DNA of 64,000 nucleotides, from the NCBI GenBank assembly GCA_964450955.1, contig CAYVFI010000001.1:124001-188000 (forward strand), written 5' to 3'. Shown here one piece after another: positions 1 through 7,498 of this stretch. The notes below the pieces were generated by a model that was given only the letters and a program-made list of their open reading frames with translations, was not told the origin of the DNA and made no database searches. Source of the stretch: CAYNWT01 sp964450955. GTDB lineage: Bacteria > Planctomycetota > Planctomycetia > Planctomycetales > Planctomycetaceae. Both the position numbers and the translations under genes were made by a program. How positions within the stretch are numbered: position 1 is the first letter of the stretch; each line of letters begins with the position of its first letter.

Positions 1-564
1 TTCCGGCGGTAAATCTCTGGCGAAGTCGTAGGGCAACCCAAGCAGATCCTGGAGTGCGTAGTTGAACTCGTAGCGCGTCATCCGGCGAAACGAAGAGTGT
101 TCGGCGGTTTCCCTGCGGATTGTCGAGGCAATGTGGATTTCATTCGATAGCCATTCAATCACACGGCCACGGTCTTGATCAGAAAGTTCGTCGGCTTCTG
201 GCGGCGGCATTTCGCCGTTTGTCAGGGCGGCCAATACTTCCAGCCACCAATCGACATCTTTGCCCGTCACGAGATCCGGACTTAGCGTGTCTATCCGCAC
301 GTTGCCTTCCTGCGTGTCGGCCCCATGACACTCTGCGCAGGCTTTTTTCAGGATAGGCCCGATGTCGGTTCGGAACAGCTCAAGATTGGGTTCCGGCTTA
401 ACCGCCGCGCGAACTTTCTGGTTCAGAAAGTTCGACTCGCGCAGGCCCCTCGCGCGGGCTTCTTCGAAAGTCCGTTGCTGGGCAGCGACGTTGGTAACGC
501 CGGCGACCAATGCCAGCACCACGAATGGAGCCAGTTGGTTCCGGATCGACTTGGGGAGGAACAT
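1..564 (-). CDS. Planctomycete cytochrome c / DUF1587-family protein, truncated by window edge
   Basis: Reading the minus strand from the ATG at 564-562 gives an uninterrupted frame to the left edge (188 codons, C-terminus missing). It begins with a hydrophobic signal peptide (residues about 10-28, ending near NVAAQQ). A heme c attachment motif CAECHG follows after IGPILKKA, and an MPPPEA segment could supply the axial Met. The segment RRMTRYEFNYALQDLLG is typical of the DUF1587 domain in the large planctomycetal cytochrome proteins (PSCyt/DUF1587-DUF1592-DUF1588-DUF1585 architecture). Members are predicted to be exported, and their function is unknown. The heme motif and signal are seen directly; the family assignment rests on recognising the post-heme segment. 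No gene lies between it and the divergent oxidoreductase at 831. Confidence 0.85.
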   Translation of the reverse strand, partial: MFLPKSIRNQLAPFVVLALVAGVTNVAAQQRTFEEARARGLRESNFLNQKVRAAVKPEPNLELFRTDIGPILKKACAECHGADTQEGNVRIDTLSPDLVTGKDVDWWLEVLAALTNGEMPPPEADELSDQDRGRVIEWLSNEIHIASTIRRETAEHSSFRRMTRYEFNYALQDLLGLPYDFARDLPPE

Positions 565-830
565 GGAGGGAGGTCCGAGGCGGGGTTGTACATCGGCAAT
601 CGAGTACGCTTCGCAGTTTATCGGAACCGGTGAGCCGATTGAACTGCTACTTCGCGGCTCGATGGCTCAAACACCAACGAAACCTGCGATTGCAGGTTAC
701 AATGGGGGCATGGCACAACTGGCCAAACGATGGTTCTGGCCGTAGAATCCCGTTCTTGTCTCGCGATGAGCTCTCGTCTGCCAATCGCTTTCCCCGCTGA
801 ATTGCTGCTACAAACATACAGGCTGTTCTG

Positions 831-2258
831 ATGCCCAAGGACTTTCTCAAAGGTGCCCGCGACCACTACGACGTGGTAGTGATTGGGAGCGGGCTGGGCG
901 GGCTGACGTCGGCCAACGTATTGGCTCGGCAGGGCTACTCGGTTCTTTTATTGGAACACCACTACCAGCTTGGCGGGATGGCAACCTGGTTCAAACGCCG
1001 CAACGGGCACATTTTCGATATCTCTCTGCATGGCTTTCCGCACGGGATGATCAAGAGTTGTCGCAAGTACTGGACGCAGGAAATTGCTGATTCGATTGTG
1101 CAGCTGAAGGGTGTGCGGTTCGAAAATCCACAGTTTTCAATCCGAACGACATTCGACCGCAAGGACTTCACCAGGTTACTGGTTGAAGACTTTGGTATCG
1201 AGGAATCGCAGGTTGTTGCGTTCTTCGACAAAGCCCGCAGCATGAACTTCTATGACGAACAGGCCCTGACCACGGGCGAGTTGTTCGAGCAGTTCTTCCC
1301 GGGACGCGATGACGTTGTCCGGTTGCTGATGGAACCAATCACGTACGCGAACGGGTCAACTTTGGAGGACCCCGCGATTACCTACGGCATTGTGTTCTCA
1401 AACTTCATGGCCAAAGGCGTTTACACGTTTGAAGGCGGAACCGACAAACTGATCGGGTTGATGAAGGACGAGCTCATTCGCAACGGCGTCGATTTACGAA
1501 TTCGAACGCTGGTTGAGAAGATCGAAGTGAACTCAGACGGCAAGGTTGAAGGCGTTGTTGTCAACGGACGCCGCATCGGCTGTCGCGCGGTCGTCTCTAA
1601 CGCGAATCTGAAAACCACGATTCAAAAGATGGTAGGGCCGGATCACTTTACCAAAGAATTCATCGAAGAAACTGACGCTGTGCGACTTAACAGCAGCAGT
1701 TGCCAGGTCTACATGGCTTTGAAGCCGGGTGAGACCATTGATGACGTCGGTGACTTGCTGTTCCATTCAGAGCATTCAGGATTCGACATTGAATCGATCC
1801 TTAGCCGCGACATCAGCAGTCGTACATTTTCGTTTTACTACCCCAGCACGCGTCCCGGTGGCGATCGATATTTAATTGTTTCATCGACCAACGCGAATTA
1901 CGCAGACTGGGCCAACTTAAGCGAAGAAGAGTACAAAGCGTCGAAAGAAGATTTGTGTGACACGACATTGGATTGTTTGGAACAGTATGTCCCCAACATC
2001 CGTCAGCAGCTGGATCACATCGAAGCCGCCACGCCTTGCACGTTCGAGCATTACACGAAACACATTGCTGGTTCATCGTTCGGAACCAAATTTGAGGGCC
2101 TGAATGTGAGCAAGGAGCTGCCAAACCAGGTTGGCGGTCTGTACCACGCCGGGTCAGTCGGCATCATCATGTCCGGGTGGCTGGGAGCCGTGAACTACGG
2201 CGTCATTGTGTCCAACGACGTCGACAAGTATCTGACCCCCGCACCGGCGATGGTTTAG
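831..2258 (+). CDS. CrtI/phytoene desaturase-like NAD(P)/FAD-dependent oxidoreductase
   Basis: A 475-residue flavoprotein. The N-terminal dinucleotide-binding motif VVVIGSGLGGLTSANVLARQ (residues 15-34) is followed by the acidic strand end LLLE and by HHYQLGGMATWF, the usual layout of the phytoene desaturase/retinol saturase superfamily. A C-terminal segment (GGLYHAGSVGIIMSGWLGAVNYG) resembles the FAD-contacting end of these enzymes. The substrate cannot be read from sequence. It is followed about 150 bp downstream on the same strand by a FabZ-like dehydratase. That pairing suggests an acyl-chain substrate rather than a carotenoid, since no phytoene synthase is nearby. ATG start at 831; no strong Shine-Dalgarno. 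Confidence 0.8.
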   Translation: MPKDFLKGARDHYDVVVIGSGLGGLTSANVLARQGYSVLLLEHHYQLGGMATWFKRRNGHIFDISLHGFPHGMIKSCRKYWTQEIADSIVQLKGVRFENPQFSIRTTFDRKDFTRLLVEDFGIEESQVVAFFDKARSMNFYDEQALTTGELFEQFFPGRDDVVRLLMEPITYANGSTLEDPAITYGIVFSNFMAKGVYTFEGGTDKLIGLMKDELIRNGVDLRIRTLVEKIEVNSDGKVEGVVVNGRRIGCRAVVSNANLKTTIQKMVGPDHFTKEFIEETDAVRLNSSSCQVYMALKPGETIDDVGDLLFHSEHSGFDIESILSRDISSRTFSFYYPSTRPGGDRYLIVSSTNANYADWANLSEEEYKASKEDLCDTTLDCLEQYVPNIRQQLDHIEAATPCTFEHYTKHIAGSSFGTKFEGLNVSKELPNQVGGLYHAGSVGIIMSGWLGAVNYGVIVSNDVDKYLTPAPAMV

Positions 2259-2408
2259 TGCTGAGCCACGACCGGGTGACTTCGCGTTTCTGCAGTCTGG
2301 CAGCTGAACCGCACGAAACGCCGCAGGTGTTTCGCCATCTGTCGATGGTCTCGAGTGCGGACGAACACAGAACGAAAAGACCTACTTAGGAACCAGAGAA
2401 AGCAAGCT

Positions 2409-2843
2409 GTGAATCAGGAAGAAATCAAGAAGTGGATCCCGCACCGAACGCCATTCCTATGGCTGGATGAAGTTGTCGAGATGACCGACACCACGATCCA
2501 CGCTCGAACCACGGTCACGGAAGATCTACCGGTCTTCCAGGGGCACTACCCTGAGTTTCCCGTGCTTCCCGGGGTGCTGCAGTGCGAAATGTGCTTTCAG
2601 GCGGCCGCTGTCCTGATCGCGCAGAAGGTTCCAGTTGAGGACGGCGAAGTCCCGGTCGCGACACGATTGAACAACACAAAATTTCGACGGTTGGTTCGCC
2701 CGGGTGAGACTCTGGACATCAAGGTTGAGATCACCGAACGCATGAGCAACGCGTTTTTCCTAAAGGGTGTCGTGTCGGTTGAAGGTCAAACATCGACGCG
2801 TTGCGAGTTTGCCTGTGCGTCTGCGCCGAGTCCGATGGGGTAG
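2409..2843 (+). CDS. FabZ-like 3-hydroxyacyl-ACP dehydratase (hotdog fold)
   Basis: A 144-residue single-hotdog protein when started at GTG 2409, close to the usual FabZ length. An in-frame ATG at 2355 would add 18 residues with no family character. The PHRTPFLWLDEV start, the catalytic His in FQGHYPEFPVLPGV (about residue 46) and the acidic residue in LQCEMCFQA (about Glu60) match the FabZ/FabA-like dehydratases that remove water from 3-hydroxyacyl-ACP. It follows the CrtI-like oxidoreductase on the same strand, so the two may be co-transcribed. It may be a dedicated dehydratase for a special lipid rather than the housekeeping FabZ, but this cannot be told from the window. Confidence 0.82.
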   Translation: MNQEEIKKWIPHRTPFLWLDEVVEMTDTTIHARTTVTEDLPVFQGHYPEFPVLPGVLQCEMCFQAAAVLIAQKVPVEDGEVPVATRLNNTKFRRLVRPGETLDIKVEITERMSNAFFLKGVVSVEGQTSTRCEFACASAPSPMG

Positions 2844-2910
2844 AGTACGGCGGTTATTTTGTTCGGCTGGTGTTCGGCGAAATGGTTTCGTGAGCTTGAT
2901 TGTTGAGGGC

Positions 2911-3092
2911 CCGCGAGCAGGTCACCTCGCCCCTTTTTAGGGGAGAGGTCGGGCTGTAAGCCCGGGAGAGGGGACCGCGCAGGTTCGGAGAAATCAGAGC
3001 GGAATCGAGCAATCCTATGGTCTTCCGGTAAGCCCTCTCCCGCGGCTGAGACCGCGACCTCTCCCGCAAGCGGGCGAGGTGGCATGCTCGCG
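2911..3092. repeat. 182-bp element with long imperfect terminal inverted repeats
   Basis: The left arm begins CCGCGAGCAGGTCACCTCGC at 2911 and continues to about 2951. The right arm (about 3052-3092) ends GGGCGAGGTGGCATGCTCGCGG and is its near-perfect reverse complement. Internal GGGAGAGG/CCTCTCCC segments add further pairing. It contains no convincing ORF and lies between the convergent FabZ-like and squalene-oxidase-repeat genes. The structure resembles a MITE or a large REP/BIME-type element. The rest of the gap 2844-3252 shows no gene. Confidence 0.75.
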
Positions 3093-3219
3093 GCGGTTGT
3101 TGACTTTGCAACGGGTCACAAAAAAAAACGCCCCCGTCCTCCACTCGGCCAACGAGCCGAGCCCTTCCACACAACTCTGCGCTCAACCGGAAGAAAGCTC
3201 CCCAACTCCACCCCACATC

Positions 3220-3250
3220 CCAACCGGAATCCGATCGAACGGAACGTTCG
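3220..3250 (-). repeat. Copy 1 of a 31-bp stop-adjacent repeat
   Basis: On the minus strand this reads CGAACGTTCCGTTCGATCGG followed by ATTCCGGTTGG, and starts 2 nt after the stop codon of the gene at 3253-4308. A second copy (29 of 31 identical) lies directly after the sigma factor stop at 34777. The first 15 nt form a perfect short palindrome (CGAACG-TTC-CGTTCG), so the transcript could form a small hairpin. Confidence 0.7.
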
Positions 3251-3252
3251 CT

Positions 3253-4308
3253 TTAGCGCTGGAAGATTGGGAGGAGGTTGTTGGGGGTTTGCAGGACCAG
3301 GCAGGCCATGGCTGTGGCGTAGGTAGAGCCGATGTGGGGTTCTGTATCTCGCCAGGGTCCGCCGGATTCCTGGTTCTTGACCAGCTCGTCGCGGATAGCG
3401 GGATACCAGTCGAACCAGTGTTTGTCACCGCTTTGCCACATCGCTTGAACGGCGTAGTAGTGGCCGTAGTAGTAGTTCGATCGGATACGAAGACCGTCAC
3501 GCGGTTGGAACGTGGTCAGGTAGCTTAGCCCAGTGGAAAGTTCCGGCCCTGTGTAGACACCAGCGCTGTACAGGCCCACGATGGCGGCCGCGGATCGTGG
3601 AAACAGGCTTTCACGAGCTGATTCAAGTTGGTACCGGAAGCCTCCATCTGTGTTCTGGCATTTGCGAAGATACAAAACACACTTATCAACCGTTTCGCGT
3701 GGGACAGCGAAGCCTGCGTTCTTGGCGGCTCGTAGTGCCATCATCATGCAGACCGTGACGGACAGGTCCGCATCGCGCGATCTGGGAGAGTAACGCCAGC
3801 CGCCGTCATTGTTTTGGGAATCGATGATTAGTTTGACGGCTTTCGACAGCTTTGGGCGTAGATCGTCGCGTTCGATCATGCCGTAGGCTTCAGATAGAAA
3901 CAAAGTCGCGAACCCGTGTCCGTACATCGGGCCATGCGATTGACTGTTTTTTGGCGAGAGAATGTAACCGTTTGGCTGAGCGCGGCTTAGAAGATAATCG
4001 ACGGTGGCGGTGACTTGCTTGCCGTAGCGGCCACGGTCGGGCGTGCTGCCGGATGCGAGGAACGCCATGCCGGCCAGACTGGTGACACCCACATTCTCGC
4101 TGTACCCACCGGCGGAACCGAACGAACCACCCCGGTTTTGTTCATCCGCCAGCCAGCGGAGACCTTTGTCGATGGCGCGTTGGGCTGCTGGAGTGACAAG
4201 CTTGCGTCCGCTGGTATCCACGCTGCGCTTGTTTTTGGTTTGAGCGACGGCAGAGCAGGGCGGTGCGCAGAGTAGTGACACAAACAGAATGAAGCAGTGC
4301 AGTTTCAT
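3253..4308 (-). CDS. Secreted prenyltransferase/squalene-oxidase repeat protein
   Basis: A 351-residue protein started at the ATG at 4308 (MKLHCFILFVSLLCAPP), which gives a clean signal peptide; the frame is open a further 12 codons upstream. The mature part holds several alpha/alpha-barrel repeats with the QW-like pattern, for example AIDKGLRWLADEQNRGGSFG, IDSQNNDGGWRYSPRSRDAD and LRKCQNTDGGFRYQ. These are characteristic of the squalene-oxidase/prenyltransferase repeat family that is abundant among planctomycete exported proteins. I do not see the DxDD motif of squalene-hopene cyclases, so a terpene cyclase role is unlikely. Function unknown; probably periplasmic. Confidence 0.85.
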   Translation of the reverse strand: MKLHCFILFVSLLCAPPCSAVAQTKNKRSVDTSGRKLVTPAAQRAIDKGLRWLADEQNRGGSFGSAGGYSENVGVTSLAGMAFLASGSTPDRGRYGKQVTATVDYLLSRAQPNGYILSPKNSQSHGPMYGHGFATLFLSEAYGMIERDDLRPKLSKAVKLIIDSQNNDGGWRYSPRSRDADLSVTVCMMMALRAAKNAGFAVPRETVDKCVLYLRKCQNTDGGFRYQLESARESLFPRSAAAIVGLYSAGVYTGPELSTGLSYLTTFQPRDGLRIRSNYYYGHYYAVQAMWQSGDKHWFDWYPAIRDELVKNQESGGPWRDTEPHIGSTYATAMACLVLQTPNNLLPIFQR

Positions 4309-4376
4309 GACCGCAATCGTACACGCTTCAGATTCTGGATTCATCCGGGATGGACAGTGCGACTTTGCATGCCGGT

Positions 4377-4715
4377 TTAATGAACCGCGTTCGAATATCG
4401 TCTGGCAGAAGGAGCATAATACGGCGGAATATACTCCGGACCAATCTGCAACCCTCGCAACATGCGCTGTTCTGCGGCGCGACGCGGTTCTGTGCGTGGT
4501 CGGGAGAAGGATCGTGGTCGCGCAAACGTTTTGGGGCCAAGGTCCGGATCAGGGAAGGGATCGGTCTGCTGAATGGCGCGGTTTTCAGCCACCGGGTTCG
4601 AAGGGAAGACTGTCGGAAGTCGAGTAAACCGTGGATCCAGACAACCGGAGTTGCTGACAACAACAAACAATGCTGCTGCGATTAGCGGTGAACCGATAGA
4701 CTGAAAACGTCTCAT
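4377..4715 (-). CDS. Small putative lipoprotein
   Basis: A 112-residue frame from ATG 4715 (MRRFQSIGSPLIAAALF). A hydrophobic stretch ends in VSNSGC, a plausible lipobox that would place the protein on a membrane as a lipoprotein. The mature part is short, rich in Pro and Arg (FARPRSFSRPRTEPRR) and ends IPPYYAPSARRYSNAVH, with no recognised domain. The frame is open further upstream (to 4877), but only this start gives a signal sequence. It lies upstream of the secreted squalene-oxidase-repeat gene on the same strand (68 nt apart) and could share its transcript. Function unknown. Confidence 0.6.
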   Translation of the reverse strand: MRRFQSIGSPLIAAALFVVVSNSGCLDPRFTRLPTVFPSNPVAENRAIQQTDPFPDPDLGPKTFARPRSFSRPRTEPRRAAEQRMLRGLQIGPEYIPPYYAPSARRYSNAVH

Positions 4716-4906
4716 CCTGTGGGCTGCCCAAGAATGCCTGCTGGACGACAAGCGGCACATTCTGCCGCACGGGCCCAATGGTATGCCCAAATTGGGAATT
4801 GCCGATAGGCCACTTATTTGCCGTGTATTGTGGGCTTTAAGCCCAACCAATCTATAATCTGTCACAGACAATCGCATCTAACAGACCACAGCAGTCGGAG
4901 AGAACA

Positions 4907-5272
4907 GTGAGTGAAGAAGTCCAATCGTGCGAGATACTGCGTGGCAAGAATTGCGTGCCCTGCGAAGGCGGCGTTCCCAGATTGACTCCAGAACAGGCGG
5001 AAGCTCAAAACGCAGAACTGGAAGGCTGGGAGATCGTCAAAGATCACCAACGCATCCTGAAGAAGTGGACCGTGAAAAACTTCATGGCAGGAATGAGCTT
5101 CTTCAACGAAGTGGCGAAGCTGGCTGAGGAAGAAGGTCACCATCCGGATCTCCATATCGAAGGCTACCGCAACGCTTCGATAGAAATCTGGACCCACGCC
5201 ATCGGTGGACTGTCTGAGAACGACTTTATTTTGGCCGCAAAAATTGACGCATTGCCGGTCGAACTGGGGTAA
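4907..5272 (+). CDS. Pterin-4a-carbinolamine dehydratase family protein
   Basis: A 121-residue protein starting at GTG 4907. The core from LTPEQAEAQNAELEGWEIV to the C-terminus matches the PCD/DCoH fold. The active-site signature is seen as EEGHHPDLHI (His78, His79, Pro80) with a later His97 in IWTHAIGGL. The enzyme dehydrates 4a-hydroxytetrahydropterin during pterin recycling. It can also act in other pterin contexts such as molybdopterin; no aromatic amino acid hydroxylase is visible here. An N-terminal extension carries three Cys (8, 16, 19), spaced CEILRGKNCVPC. Confidence 0.88.
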   Translation: MSEEVQSCEILRGKNCVPCEGGVPRLTPEQAEAQNAELEGWEIVKDHQRILKKWTVKNFMAGMSFFNEVAKLAEEEGHHPDLHIEGYRNASIEIWTHAIGGLSENDFILAAKIDALPVELG

Positions 5273-5368
5273 TTCTGTCAGCCGCAGGTTCAAACACACC
5301 GAGCACCGCACGTGCGCGGTTCTGTGTATGAACGGATTTCTTGCGCTGACTACTTCGTTCGGAACCAG

Positions 5369-5890
5369 CTACGCTCCGAATATCGCCGGTGGCTGACCCA
5401 GTTCAGGCAACGGAATGATTTCCGCGCTCATGTCGTCCGTCTCGACAACTGCGAGTGTCGGTTTGCGGCCCGTCCAGCCGCTGGTCTCGCCGGGATTGAC
5501 GAAAAGTCGACCGTTCTTGTCTGTAGCGACGCTGGGACGATGTGTGTGGGCGAAGACCACGACATTGCAGTCGCCAATGCAGTCCCGAACATCGTTTAGG
5601 ACATGAGTTAGCAGGAATCGTGTTCCGTCCGGGGCAGTACAGCACACGGGGCCGTTGGCAACACCGCCCAAAATTCGCATTCCGCTTTGAATGCCTTTTA
5701 GGTTCCCGTCGTTGTCCCCGAAAACCGAGATAAGAGGGCAGAAGAGCTTTCGAAGCGGCGGCAGCACGATTGGCGAACAAAAGTCACCGGCGTGGAGCAC
5801 CAGTTTGCAACCCGCCTCATTGAAAAACGAAACAGCTCGACGCATGTTGTCCACATGGTCGTGAGTATCACCGAAGACGCCAACACGCAT
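5369..5890 (-). CDS. YfcE/MJ0936-type metallophosphoesterase
   Basis: A 173-residue calcineurin-like phosphoesterase of the small YfcE/Vps29-like class. Metal-binding motifs are complete and in order: GDTHDH (Asp8, His10), HAGDF (Asp36), GDND (58-61), THV (His96) and HTHRP (115-119). The family hydrolyses phosphodiesters in vitro; physiological substrates are mostly unknown. It is convergent with the pterin dehydratase gene and divergent from zwf, with only 40 nt to the zwf start, so the two promoters must overlap closely. Normal length, no missing motif. Confidence 0.88.
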   Translation of the reverse strand: MRVGVFGDTHDHVDNMRRAVSFFNEAGCKLVLHAGDFCSPIVLPPLRKLFCPLISVFGDNDGNLKGIQSGMRILGGVANGPVCCTAPDGTRFLLTHVLNDVRDCIGDCNVVVFAHTHRPSVATDKNGRLFVNPGETSGWTGRKPTLAVVETDDMSAEIIPLPELGQPPAIFGA

Positions 5891-5930
5891 AGAATCGCCG
5901 CAGACTTAGTTTGGTTCAGGAGTAAAGCGA

Positions 5931-7454
5931 ATGGTATCGCACGGAATAGGCAGCGAAAAGGCGACGATCCTGATCATGGGCGCGTCAGGAGATCTCACTG
6001 CGCGAAAGCTCATGCCGGCGCTGTATGTGCTGTGGACGGGTGGATTCCTTGATCAGGAAACCCAGATCATTGGTATCGCTCGCCGAGAGAAAACCGACGA
6101 CCTGTTTCGTGATGAGATGAAAGAATCGGTCGCCCAGCGAGCCAAAGAAGAGTTCTCAGAGGCCACTTGGAACCAGTTCGCCGAACGAGTCTCGTACTTT
6201 CAGCTGGATCTGATGACACCTGAGGGATACAACGCGCTGTCGCAGCGCGTCAAAGACATCAATGGTGCCGACACATCGCGAACAACCGTTGTCTATATGG
6301 CGACGGCGCCGTCGCTGTTTCAGCCGTGCATCGAAGCACTTGCCGCTGCCGACATGGTTCCCGATCGGAATTCCGAACGCGTGCTGCGTGTCGTTTTCGA
6401 GAAGCCGTTTGGCCACGACCTGGAGTCCGCTCGCGAACTGAACCGGATGATCGGCCGTCACCTGCGCGAAGATCAGATTTATCGAATCGACCACTACCTC
6501 GGCAAAGAGACGGTTCAAAACATTCTGCTGATGCGGTTCGGTAACTCGATATTTGAACCATTGCTCAACCGCAATCAAGTCGACCATGTTCAGATTACGG
6601 TGTCAGAATCCATTGGAGTCGGCGGCGGTCGCGGCGGGTTTTACGACACGACCGGGGCGATGCGTGATGTGCTGCAAAACCACCTACTGCAACTGCTGTG
6701 TTTAATTACGATGGAACCACCATCTTTGTTCCAGGCGCGTGAGATTCGCGATGAGAAAATGAAGGTTCTGCAAGCGCTGCGTCCTGGGGCGAGCGACATG
6801 AAAGACTGGGCGATTCGCGGTCAGTATGTCGCCGGTACCGTTGACGGAGAACAGGTTCCCGGCTACCGAAATGAAGAACGCATTGCCGCGGGTTCGAATC
6901 GTGAAACGTTCGTCGCAATGCGAGTTGCGATCGACAACTGGCGCTGGGCCGATGTTCCGTTCTTCCTGCGAACCGGCAAGCGACTGGCCGAACGGGTGAC
7001 TGAGATCGCGATCCAGTTTAAGAACCCGCCGCTGCACTTGTTCAAAACGGTCGAGTGTGAAGGTGACTTGTGCGAACTTGTCGAGGCGCGTCCGAACCAG
7101 TTGGTTCTGCGGATCCAGCCAGACGAAGCCATCTATTTCCGGTTCTCAACCAAACGGCCAGGTCTGCATTACCAGATTCAACCCGTGCGGATGGACTTCG
7201 AATACGAGGACGAGTTCAAGAAGGGCCTGCCCGACGCGTACGAACGCTTGCTGCTGGACGTGCTCCGCGGCGACACGACACTGTTTACTCGGAGCGACGA
7301 ATTGGAAGCCGCCTGGGAGTTCGTTACGCCTGTCCTGCACACTTGGGAAGCCAGCAACGACCAACCCGACTTCTACGCCGCCGGAACATGGGGCCCACCT
7401 GCGGCGGATGCCTTGCTAACCGGAAAACGAAAGTGGCGAGAACCGGACCAGTAG
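5931..7454 (+). CDS. zwf: Glucose-6-phosphate 1-dehydrogenase
   Basis: A 507-residue cytosolic enzyme, the standard length for bacterial Zwf. It oxidises glucose 6-phosphate to 6-phosphogluconolactone with NADP, the first step of the oxidative pentose phosphate pathway. The nucleotide-binding motif GASGDLTARKLMPAL (17-31) and the substrate-binding signature RIDHYLGKE (about 185-193) are both intact. An AGGAG ribosome binding site lies shortly before the ATG. No pgl or gnd gene follows; the next gene is convergent after 45 nt, so zwf is probably monocistronic. Confidence 0.97.
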   Translation: MVSHGIGSEKATILIMGASGDLTARKLMPALYVLWTGGFLDQETQIIGIARREKTDDLFRDEMKESVAQRAKEEFSEATWNQFAERVSYFQLDLMTPEGYNALSQRVKDINGADTSRTTVVYMATAPSLFQPCIEALAAADMVPDRNSERVLRVVFEKPFGHDLESARELNRMIGRHLREDQIYRIDHYLGKETVQNILLMRFGNSIFEPLLNRNQVDHVQITVSESIGVGGGRGGFYDTTGAMRDVLQNHLLQLLCLITMEPPSLFQAREIRDEKMKVLQALRPGASDMKDWAIRGQYVAGTVDGEQVPGYRNEERIAAGSNRETFVAMRVAIDNWRWADVPFFLRTGKRLAERVTEIAIQFKNPPLHLFKTVECEGDLCELVEARPNQLVLRIQPDEAIYFRFSTKRPGLHYQIQPVRMDFEYEDEFKKGLPDAYERLLLDVLRGDTTLFTRSDELEAAWEFVTPVLHTWEASNDQPDFYAAGTWGPPAADALLTGKRKWREPDQ

Positions 7455-7498
7455 GGACGGCTGGCGTTTTTTGAAGTGCGCCGCGAAACCAGCAGTCG

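Noticed and set aside
3253..4308. Squalene-hopene cyclase
   Set aside because: Too short, exported and without the DxDD motif; only the repeat fold is shared.
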